Below, one piece after another: positions 17,701 to 29,700 of a stretch of DNA of 64,000 nucleotides (positions within the stretch are counted from its first letter, which is position 1; each line of letters starts with the position of its first letter). Source of the DNA: Paraescarpia echinospica (Eukaryota; Annelida; Polychaeta; Sabellida; Siboglinidae). The stretch spans positions 33,231,852-33,295,851 of the forward strand of contig CM034541.1 of the NCBI GenBank assembly GCA_020002185.1, in the 5' to 3' direction. The translations under genes were made by a program, and so were the position numbers. The notes below the pieces were generated by a model. The model saw only the letters and a list, made by a program, of their open reading frames with translations, made no database searches and was not told where the DNA came from.

Positions 17701-20700
17701 CTAAAAATGTGGGTAATCAAATTGCACATCTTTCACATGTAACGGTATATCTCTATATGAAGGTATAACAACAGGTGGCTGGCCAAGCACTGCTGAGTAT
17801 AAAGCATTGGGACAATCAGCTGGTGTGGTCTCCATCAAAGCACAGACAGGTGCACAAATAATAAAGGCAAGCTCAGACAATACTCTTACAAAATTTAGTT
17901 GTTACTTGATAGTTCAGCTCAGGAAATTGGGGCTTGGAATGATTGCAGGGAACTGACTAGAACCTTACGTTGATATTGGTTATCTAACCTCACACAATGA
18001 AGCCAGTGCATAGCTCACTATCAGCTCACAGCAGTACAACTACACAGTTCTGTCTTAATTGCTTAACCTTAACTTTCTTGTTGGCTTCCCATTGAATTAT
18101 TGACACAGCCACACTGGTCTGTGCACAGTCTTAACCCAGTCCCTTGAAGGTCTCACTAGTGTCATCACTGGTGTGCACCTGCACCCAGCCAACTTCTTTC
18201 AAGCTTTCCCAACTGTGAATGTAACCTATCCTTCTTTTCAAAAACTGTAAACCTGCTTCTACAACTACACACATCTGTTATCATTTCCATCTGCTGATAA
18301 ATTGGTAGAAAATCCACACATAAGAGTCAACACAGAGTAAAATATGCAATTGTATATGCCAAATTTATTGGGTTATTAATGCATTATGACATTGATTCAA
18401 TGTATAATCCACACATAACATAAAATAAAGTGGTTATATTTTTTTAAAGAAAATGTATCAAAATGTAATTTCTGACATTTTACTGTCAGAAAGGTATTTC
18501 TGACGAGACGGTAGAAACCATGGTTTAAACTGTGGTAGAAACCGTCCTGTCAGAGACCTGCCAACCCTGCTAACAATGCTATTTCAGTACAGCAGATGAC
18601 GCTACCCAAGTGACTGTTTTCTAATTCAAATGCTCTGAATTAAGTTTCTTTATATACATCTTTTTTTCCCAACATATCTGAATGGCTTGGTGTGATTTCA
18701 TTTTTAAAAATCTAACGGGAGGAAGAGGAATTATTTTGTACACAAATTTGTTTAGATCAATTTTATTTACACAAATGACACAATATTATCCTCTATAGAC
18801 ATGCACTGCCTAATAGACAAACACCCCCCTTTTATAGAAGTGAAACCACCCACGAATACTGATTTTCAGCAATGAACGTGCACTTTGAAATTGCAAAATG
18901 TTGTAATAATGCTGCTGCTGGCACCAACTTGCGGACACTGTCTAGATAACAATTCTTTGTACGTTTTTCTGTAAGGCGGCACCATATTTATAATTTGAGC
19001 GACTTTCGTTTTATTTGCGATGTCGGGCATGTTGTCATAATCACATAAACCTTCCTAAAACTGCAGACGGAGGGTTGAAATAATGTGATTATTCACAATC
19101 GCGTAGCTGTCTGTAGCCATGAGGAAGGGTCAAATCAATGAAGTGCGCTCCGATGTCTGCTTGACATCTTAGAGAATAGCTCCATTTGCGCTCACAGTTG
19201 GCCTCGGCCCTTGCCGAGTTGTTCGGTGGCAAAGCAGGCTTTGGATTATTTGAGCGCGGATTCAGCACAGGCAGAGGTTATCCTGCAACGCCCAATGACG
19301 TCTTCTGGCTAGCATGATGGTTGTCAGTTTAGCACTGCGCAATGTATCGATCTGGTGTTTGTCTGAATACCGGAGTTATAAAACTACAAACGTTGCTGTC
19401 AGTAGCAGTCTGTTGCGAGTGGCGCATCGAGTACCGTCTTCTTTCGGCCGAACGCTACATGTTTTGGTAAATGTGCTGATTCTATCTTTGTTAAGTACTG
19501 CCTATCTTAGAGTTGCACATACTGTATGCAATTTATGCGTTCGTCCACTGCTGGCAGCTTGTACTATGTCTACATATGACTTATGATAAATCAATAGACG
19601 TGCACCTAAGCACTTGCACTCATGTACATCTATTGGGGATAATATGGCATGTCAAAATTGTTGTTGCATTCCAATACACCACATAAAATGGTAAACTTAC
19701 TTGCTTACTGTAAATGCTTTAGTGATATTACTGAGAGACATTTAGTTACCAGATTCTTCACAAAATTCTACACAATCTGACCAGTTCAATTACTCACAAC
19801 TGTAAGGCTAGCATCAATGATACTGAAACTTACCATGAGCTTAGAGAGTTCGTCCCATGCTGCGGCCAGTCGTCGTGTCGTGTCTGGTATCATCATGATT
19901 GACTCGTCTAGCACCTCGCCCTGTGGACAGAGTGAGAGATAACAGAATGGACCCTATCCTGTAGAACCTCACACAGTGGAGAGAGATAACACAATAGACC
20001 CTATCCTCCAGGACCTCACTGTGGGGAGAGAATGAGGGAGAACACAACAGACCCTATCCTCCAGGACCTCACTATGTGGAGAGAGAGAGTGAGAGAGAAC
20101 ACAACAGACCCTATCCTCCAGGACCTCTATCTGGGGGAGAGAGTGAGAGATAATACAATAGACCCTATCCTCTATGACCTTGCCCTGAGGACAGAGTGAA
20201 AGAGCTAATACACTGGACCCTATCCTCTAGGACCTCATTCCGTGGAGAGAGTGAGAGATAACACATTACTCAACAGACCCTATCCTCTGGCACAGGTCTG
20301 ACCTCACCCTGCGGAGAGACTGAATATAACTGAACAAAATGAGTGACATGTTGATGTTGCAACTGATGATTATTGTCAAAACAATATACTCATTATATAA
20401 CTAATGATTACTAAATTAATTTACTGAAACAATATAATAGTGATATTTTATTTGTAAGTTTGTATGAGCATATTTGCATTTGATAGCTTTGGAACACTCA
20501 ATTTAGCACTTGTATTGTTACAATCATATACATTTAAATATTTTGAAACACATTATTTCAAGTACATGGATTTGTATAATTTCAAACATTTGCTTTTAAC
20601 ATTTTTAATCCTTTTAAACATTCACAATCAATTGCACTGACTCGCGTTTGAACTAAAACCTGGCGAGAAGAGACATGGAGGAGGGAGTGGTTGAGGAGGA

Positions 20701-23700
20701 GGATTAGGGCAGCATTTCCCGATAGGGAAGGAATATGATCAACTGAGGTTTGTTCGGTACCTGTTTCCTGACGTCATACTCATCAGCATCAGCAGCCTTC
20801 ATCTTCTCTATCTTCTCTTTCTGCTTCACTATCTCCTTCTCATAAGAGACCTTCTCCTTCGCCAACCTGCAACAGATGGTTGTCATGAGTGAGATGGTTG
20901 TCACGAGTAAGATGGTTGAGAGAGAGGTTGACACAAATTATAATCTTGTTACAAGTCAGAACAGTGTTACAAGTCAGAATGCTGTCACAAGTCAGAATGT
21001 TGTCTCACATTACAACATTGTCACAGTCACAAGTCAGAATGTTGTTACAAGTAATGTTGCCACAAGATATATTGACATCACAAGTTACAAAGTTCTCACA
21101 AGTCAGGATGTTCTCACAAGTTAGAATGTTTTCACTTGTAAGGCAATTAGAATGTTGTCACAAGGCAAGAATGTTGGTACAGGTTAGAATTTCTCAGGTT
21201 TAGTAGAAGACCTGGGATAATAGTAATATGAAATAGTAGCGCGGCTAGTGTAGTGGTTAGCACATTCGCCTGGCATGCCAACGCTCTGATTTTGATACCT
21301 GGACCGGGAAGGCATGATATTTGGTGTAAAAACCTGGCTCTCAACATTGGGGACTGTGTATTCCTCGTGATTCAGAGATCACGTTAACTTCGGTCCCATC
21401 TCAATTTGGGACGTAAAAGAGAATGACAAGCACCCTGGCAGTGACCACCCTCAGTGCCAGCATATAAAGGTCGGTTTGGCGATAATGTTCTGAAAAAGGC
21501 TGACTAGTTGAATGAGAGCTCATAAGACCAGTTTACAATTGAGAGTTCATTTTAAATAGTAAGTACTGTTGATTTACTGTTACTTTAAGACGTTCTCGAT
21601 ACAAGATAAGATATTCTTTATTATCTCAACTGAGAAATCTGTCTTGGATTAGAACACACATGACTGCATTATACAAAAAACCTACAAAAAGTTACACCAT
21701 TCACGACATTAAATTTATATTTTTACTCTAAAACTATTAATAAGACACCCCAATGTTTACAGATGCACTAACAAAACACAACGATGCATGTAAAGACAGA
21801 CCACAGGGATCGTGTGCATCCTTGTAAGCTGGTAAATCTGGTCCACCCATTCTTGATCCACACATCCCAGGGCTATATATGCTCACAAGGACATAATCGG
21901 CTTTAGAAGGAAGAAGAAATACCTGAAATTATGTGGTAGGATTAAATTATCGAACTGAGTTATCATAATCGAACCTAGACAAAAGATAGCTTTACCGATA
22001 AAATCGAGGTGGGCCCAAATTCTATACAAGTTTACACAATTACTTAACTGGCCTAAATTATTAGCAGCATCATCTTGTGTCGAATCTGGACCCACCTTGA
22101 TTTCATCATAACTACATGTTTGCTTAAATTTGATACCTCAACAGGTTAATGTTATCATTCAACGTCACCCCAGGCATATTTACATTTACAAATATTGCAT
22201 CTTAGTGCACTTATGAGGTGTAAATAGCATCCTGGTCTGCATCAACAATATGCTGCTATATTGTTCATGTTACGTGAATGGTGCGGTAATGCACGACTGC
22301 AGCGGCGCAGGCTAGCGCAAACCTGGTCGTTGTTTGGGCTTGCTTGATGCTTGCTTGATGCTTGATGTAGTAATCCCTTTACAGCTGTTCACAGCTAAAC
22401 TGGGATGTGTGCGGTGCATAACGTCAGTCGAACAAACGGGAAAAAAATCGTGTAGAAGGATGTTCAAAATAAAGAAAGAAAAACAAAAGCGCGGATAAAA
22501 ACAAGGGGTTACCGAAAAACAAGTGGTGCATTATATACATAAGTAAGTTTGTAGCTTTAGAGGATGTGGACGCCATGCAAGGGTTGCATTTCCCTGATGG
22601 CTAGCATGGCGACACACAGGAAGGCTGGCAATGATGGCGTGATGTGTAGAACAGCAGATGGTGGTAGTCTGTTCCATATGGATACTGCTCTGGGGTAGAA
22701 TGCATATTTATATGCATTGATGTTTGGAATTATTGTGTTGGTATATTTAAGTGGATGGTCGATTCTGTTGGAGATATGTGTGACGTGCTGGAAACATGGC
22801 AGAGGGCTGATGTTGACCATGTGGTAGTGGATTTTGTAAAACATTGATGCTTGTTGAATAAGGCGACGTGTATGATCGAGCGAGTCCCAGTTGAGTTTGT
22901 TTATGAGTGGTTTAATATGTTTCTTTTCGCTAGTCGGAGAAGATGAATTTTGCAGCATTTCTTTGGATTTGTTCTATGCGGTTAATTTCTGTTGCTGTGT
23001 TGGGATTCCAGACTTCACTGGCATATTCAACTTGTGGTCGGACAAGGGTTTGGTAAGCTGTTTCTTTGACATTTTGTGAGCAAGGTAACAGTGTTCTTCT
23101 TAAGAGTCCAAATGTGCGGCTGGCTTTGGTGGTTATTTTGGTGCAGTGGTCGTTCCATCTTAGGTCTTCAACAGTTCGCTAAACCGTAACATTTTTGTTA
23201 CATAAATATGGTGGGTGGGTCCAGATTCGACACAAGTTCCACAGCATCTGTCGTGTAGGTAATCTCCTGGGTTGAAGGATTGGGTTAGGATTTAGGGTCA
23301 GTAGGGTGAACCAAATTTGGGAAAATTAAGTAAAAAGATTACCCACTTTACAAATTAAATTACAACTTACAAAAATTGCCAGAAAAATGTTCTACTCTAC
23401 TCTACTCTACTCTAGATAGGTATACCAGTATCCGCTAGGTGGCATATTTCCTTCTAGCGGCCAAAACTGATCCATTTCTTGTGCATGAAAATGACACCGG
23501 CGCGGCGCTGCGTCAGAGATCACATGGTCGCAGAAAATACGTCGCTGCTGCTATGCAAATGATGTCACCATGACGTTTGAGCATGGAATCGACCAATGGA
23601 TAACTCTGTTACATATGGAGATACTTCTTTTTTGTTTTGAGCTCGGCATTTTGTGTGTGTAGGTAAGTGAAGTTTAATGTTTTCTATGCTTGCTAAATGC

Positions 23701-26700
23701 GTAAATAAAATGTAAAGATTACGTAATGAAATAGCGATATTAGTGTAGATTTAAATATTAGCTTTAAAATGATATATGTTGCATAAGTGTACGTGCCTGC
23801 CGAGCAACACACCGACGTGGGCAACTTTGGCGTTCTAGGCGTACATTTTCAACAGTCGACGCTGTATCACGCTGGCATCAGTAGGCGCTTTTGCAGCATT
23901 AATTAAATCCATATCCATCGCAACCATCACATATAATTGGTGTTATTGTTCACTTGTAACAGTGACAAGATCTATATATAATTAATATTTACCGTTTTTA
24001 GGTTGATATTAACATGCTAAAATTAAATGTTTAAAGAAAAATGTGTTCAAGCTGACTGAATCTGTGTCTGTTGTTAGTGACGCTTTCCATAGCATCGTTA
24101 TTTAAATCCCAAACCATCTCAATCTATAAAACGAATTGCTTTTACTTTTGTACTAAAGTTATAACTAATTATTATGTAATTAACTTTTTAATATTATATT
24201 AACAAATTTATTTTGTTATGTCTTTAGTTATGACATTTCTTTTTTCATACTACACCACATCATTTCTATCAAGTGATTCAGTGTGACTTTCATGTTTCAG
24301 TGTTGGAAGATCAAACGGGTAGTCTTGATATAAGTTTGCATGTTGCTGTGCTGCCTGAATTACAGAACATGCTACTCTACATCTGCAGGACTTGATAATG
24401 TTGGACAAGCATCCTTGGACATATAAACATTTATGCAATACATTTGCACTGCATTATATGCATCCAGTGTTTCATGAAATTATTCATGTTGCCGCTATGT
24501 TTGAATCTGTTATAATAAATATTCTTAATATTCATTCTGTTGTAATGTTTATCCATATAATTCCCTTTAAATTTACCTGTTGTGGCATACTAATTACAGA
24601 AATGTTCATCAATTAGTCTGCATGCATTTTATTACAAAGTCACATTGAATTCAGATTGTTGTATTAACAAATTGTTCATACTGTTAATCCTCGTTACTGA
24701 ATTAAGTATTTAAAATTGTTCAACTAATTAGGAAAATATTAAACTAATTATGTCATGCATAATTGGTAACATTTCAAGTTGATCTATTAACAATTTCTTT
24801 CATTCTTAAGATTGGTATGCCCATTTCCTAATTAATTGTAGGTCAATCATGCCATTAATCCCCGTAAATAGGTCAAATAAGAAATTAGGTTAACTAATTA
24901 GGTCATCAACAAATTATGGATTTTAAGAGGTAGCAGTCATAATATATTACAGTCACTGTATAAACTGACTGACAGAGTTCAACCTATAACAGGCCTTTTC
25001 CTACCTGATTTATGTAATTAATAACGGTAAATAGGTTAATTATTAAATATAGGTCAATTAATAAGGTCATTAAATAACTAATTTCATAGTATGCTATAAC
25101 AATATAATATATTAACAATCTTCAATCCTCTAATAGTTTAGTAGGCATTTCCTAATTAATTACATTCAAATAATGCAAATAATCACAGTAGTTAGTTCAA
25201 ATATACAATGAAGGTCAAATAATTAGGTCAAGGTCAAATCATATCAATATGATTTTTTTGGTCACATAACTTCTTATTTCGCATAAATATCTTCAATATA
25301 CACAATTTTATGGCCTTTTTACTATATAATCAAATGCAGTACATCAAGCTTCTGGGGCCAGTTTGGGCACAAGAAATGGACTGAAATTCAATACCAAAAA
25401 GTGTTGTTTTTCTGAAACAAAAAGTGGAATTACGTCGGAAATAATGAAGATATCACAAAAATTCAAAAACTACCATAAACTTCATAACAAACTCTATCTT
25501 GTGGAACCATTTAATTAAAAAATAGCGTATTTGAATTTTTACCTGATGTACCTACTCTAGACTCTAGTCACTATTCGTAAAGCTGCTCTGCGAATAAGAT
25601 ATTCACAGAGCTGCTCTGTGCATAAGAAAGTATCTGGTCACTATTTGCAAAGCTGCTCTGCGAATGACAGTCTTGCCACAATCGTCTCGTTCTATCAAAA
25701 AATCAGCATGTCACTGGGTGGACGATATTTAGGGGCAATGGCAACTAAATGGCAAGTAATTTACTCAATTCCTCACTCAGTCTGATAAGATCATGCGCAT
25801 GCGTCAGGTGTAGTCGAATCCGTTTTATCGCTCCAATATTTACCGATATTATTTACGATTTCCAAACGTTTCTCTCGTTCATAAATGAATAAGGCACTCG
25901 TATAACTACATCGGAATACAATCCCACGGTTGTAGTTGCAATCTGACATACCTAAACCAAGTTTTTGACAAATTAGCTTCCCTAACAACCAGCCTAAAAC
26001 CTACAAAACAAGATGGCGAACTAGTAAACAACGGGTATAAAGCGCGCGAAACCCAAACCACCCCCAAATCAAATCATAAATCGGTGCATTCTCCTAGTGA
26101 CAAAGTAAAACCTATGTTATTATCATTACTAGTTCTGTTTATATACTATCAGAAATCAAGCTGAAATAAACAGTAAACACAATAAACTGTATACCAATAA
26201 GTGAGTGCATAGACCATTCCATAGTCAGACTGCACACACGGAAGTGTCGTGTTAGTTGGGTTTTCAGTTTGACTCATGAACCAGTGTGAGCTGGTTCAAC
26301 ATACACACATGTAAATATATACTTTCACATAAAACTTACGTATCATACTATTACAAATCCGGATTGTAGGCTGTCGAAAAACAGCAACAACTAGTCACTA
26401 AACCGTTTACACGGACAGATATTTTATAATTATTTTATATTTACTTAGTTGGGTTTTCAGTTTGACTCATGAACCAGTGTGAGCTGGTTCAACATACACA
26501 CATGTAAATATATACTTTCACATAAAGCTTACGTATCATACTATTACAAATCCGGATTGTAGGCTGTCAAAAAACAGCAACAACAACAACTAGTCACTAA
26601 ACCGTTTAGACGGACAGATATTTTATAATTATTTATCTTTTATTTTTTAGTATTATCTCAGTACACGTTTTAAGTGTGGGTGTGTTTCTTAATAACTACT

Positions 26701-29700
26701 TGACCGTTTTATCAACTCTAAACCACTACCACTCGAGTTGGTGACATGGCAGGCTCCGTACGACATACCTCTACAAGATGCACTTTTAGATGTACCCTGT
26801 TCATGATTTTATGTCTGCAGATAACTTTTAGGTTTTTAAATGATCCCAATTTAAAAAAATTGGAGAGTTTCCAGAGCAACACAAACGAGACCTATGTCAA
26901 CGCCAAAGCTAGACAAGACATCCATTCTGTCACGTCCTACTACATTTATAGTCCCATATGGAAAACCATAGCCCAATTGAAATGTCTCAAATCCAGCACC
27001 TCCACTGGATTACTGATCACTCCTCTACCGTATAAACCCAGGACAACAACAAAATTCTCCATTCTTCTATGCATCATGCTCTCAGGAGATGTTCAACTAA
27101 ATCCAGGCCCCTCTAAATGTCACTCATGTAAGAAATCACTAAGGTCTAATGCACTCATCCTAACTTGTAATGATTGTAATAAATCCACACACATCAAATG
27201 CGCCAGGATATCCAGACAAGAATTTAACAACACTTACAGAAACCAAAATGTACCATGGCACTGTTCAAATTGCTCAGCACCGTGTGGCATTTGCCATGGA
27301 GATGTCCTAAATGACCATAAAGCAATTCAGTGCGACCACTGCCTAAACTGGATCCACTCACAATGCTGTGCAATAGATGACAATGAATACAAACGATTAA
27401 TAAATTCCTCATGTTCGTGGGCCTGCCCCGAATGCAACAACTTCAACTTCACAAATTCTTTCTTCAGAGATACAGAAATCCCAACGGCAAATCCCTTTTA
27501 TCCACTGGACAGTAACTGTCATAACCTAAACGAAACCACCAACAACAATACAACTAATAGCAAGAAAGCATATAGACCAAAAAAGAGACCAAACTTCAGA
27601 TGCATCCTCATAAACTGCCAAAGCGTTAAAAAGAAAGCCTCAGACATCGAAGCACTAAACAATCTGCATAACCCAGACATCATCTGTGGCACTGAATCAT
27701 GGTTAGATCCCTCAATAAAAAATGGAGAAATATTCCCAAGCAACTTTAACGTCTTTAGAAAGGACAGAGAAACAGACACTACTGGAGGGGGGGTATTTCA
27801 AATATCAAAAGATGACCTCATAACAAGCCACCTACCAGACCTAGACACTAACAGTGAGAGCATTTGGACTGAAACCCAGATAACAGGAATGAAACCAATA
27901 ATCATGTGTACCCTCTATCGTCCCCCAAATGACTCTCATGGAACTCAAATCGAAGAACTAGACCTAGCCCTTTCTAAATTAGGTAACAAGATCAACACAC
28001 ATAATGTCATCATTACTGGCGATTTCAACCTCCCTAACATCAATTGGGAAATTCACCAAGTCACAACTAACAATGGATACAGTACAGCTACTGCCAATAA
28101 ATTACTCTCTCTTACAGAGGAACATGGTCTGATCCAACATGTCAAGGAACCCACGCACAGACAGGGAAATGCCAACAATATTTTAGATCTTGTCTTCACC
28201 AATAGACCTGGGTTAATAAAGAAGATAAATGTAGTAGACGGAATAGCAGACCATAGCACAGTCATTATTGATGTAAACATTTCGCCCAAACGCAAACATC
28301 GTCCAAAACGTAAAGTCTTCATTAGAAATAAAGCCGACAATATTAACATCCAGAAATCTCTTGAAAACTTTACACATGAATACTTCTCTCAAAACCAAAA
28401 CATGACTGTCAATGACAAGTGGAATCTTGTTTCCACGAAAATCATCAACATTATGAACCAATATGTACCGCACCGACTTACTACTTCAAGACACAATCTT
28501 CCCTGGTTCAATAAAGATTTAAAGAAAATGTGCAAAATAAAGAAACAGCTATATAACAAAGCAAAAAGAACTAGAAATCCAGAAGACTGGAAAGAATTCT
28601 GTGACATCAGGAGAAACATGCATAAACACCTTCGTTCTGCTAGACTATCCTACATAAGTCAATTCCTGACAACAACAATAACAGAGAAACCTAAATCATT
28701 TTGGAGCTTCATTTCTAAACTTAGACAGGATAACCAGGGTATTGGGGACCTTAACATTGCTGGTAACATCATTAGCGACGACAAACATAAAGCAGAAGCC
28801 TTAAACAATCAGTTCCAAAGTGTCTTCACACACGAAGGAAATTCCACCCTACCAGATATGGCCAGAAGTCCACATGGAGAAATCCCCAAACTAACAATTA
28901 CACTTAAAGGAGTACTTGATCAACTTTCCAAAATTAACATTTCTAAATCGCAAGGACCAGATGGCATTCCACCATGGTTCTTAAACAGATATGCCTCTCA
29001 TCTAGCACCAGTAATACATGACATTTTCCAATCATCTGTTGACTCTGGACAAGTCCCCAATACCTGGAAAGAAGCCAATGTAACAGCAATTTTTAAGAAA
29101 GGAAGTAGAGCAGAAACATCTAACTACAGACCAATATCCTTAACACCTGTGGTTTCTAAACTTCTTGAACACATCATACATAGTCACATTATGAAACATC
29201 TTGAACAGCACCACATTCTAACTGACCACCAACATGGCTTCCGTGCCAAAAGATCAACTGAAACACAATTAATTCAAACAATCCATGACATAAGCAAATC
29301 ACTTGATGAGAAGAAATCTGTAGACATGGCCATCCTTGACTTCACCAAAGCATTCGATAAAGTTCCACATAAAAGATTAATCCACAAACTCAAACACTAT
29401 GGCATCACAGGCCCAATATCATCATGGATAAATAGCTTCCTTACAGGAAGAACTCAACAGGTCGTTATAAATGGATCTAAGTCAACATCAACTCAAGTCA
29501 TTTCTGGGGTACCACAGGGCACAGTACTGGGGCCCCTACTTTTCCTACTTTACATAAATGACCTGCCAGACAATCTTTCCTCAACTGTTCGCCTTTTTGC
29601 AGACGACTGCCTGTTATATTCACCGATTAAAACTGACCAAGACACATCTGTCCTCCAAAACGATCTGCTCAAACTTGAGAAATGGCAACACACGTGGCTT

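Larger units (their letters stand above)
15641..18569. mobile_element. hAT-superfamily DNA transposon, non-autonomous, with 8-bp TSD
   Basis: The element is flanked by an exact 8-bp direct repeat, CTAACAAT, at 15633-15640 and 18570-18577. This fits the hAT target pattern nTnnnnAn. Its ends are TAGGGTTG on the left and CAGGGTTG (reverse complement) on the right. Both subterminal regions are packed with TTTCTGACAG / GTCAGAAA palindromes and share GACGAGACG. No transposase is recognised inside. Instead it carries a decayed LINE (16140-16805) and a duplicated 100-bp segment, so it needed a transposase in trans. It lies in TBCA intron 3. Confidence 0.8.

Noticed and set aside
20704..20934. 76-codon minus frame taken as a complete small gene
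   Set aside because: Only its middle (20866-20761) is TBCA exon 2; the ends read through the acceptor and donor into intron repeats.
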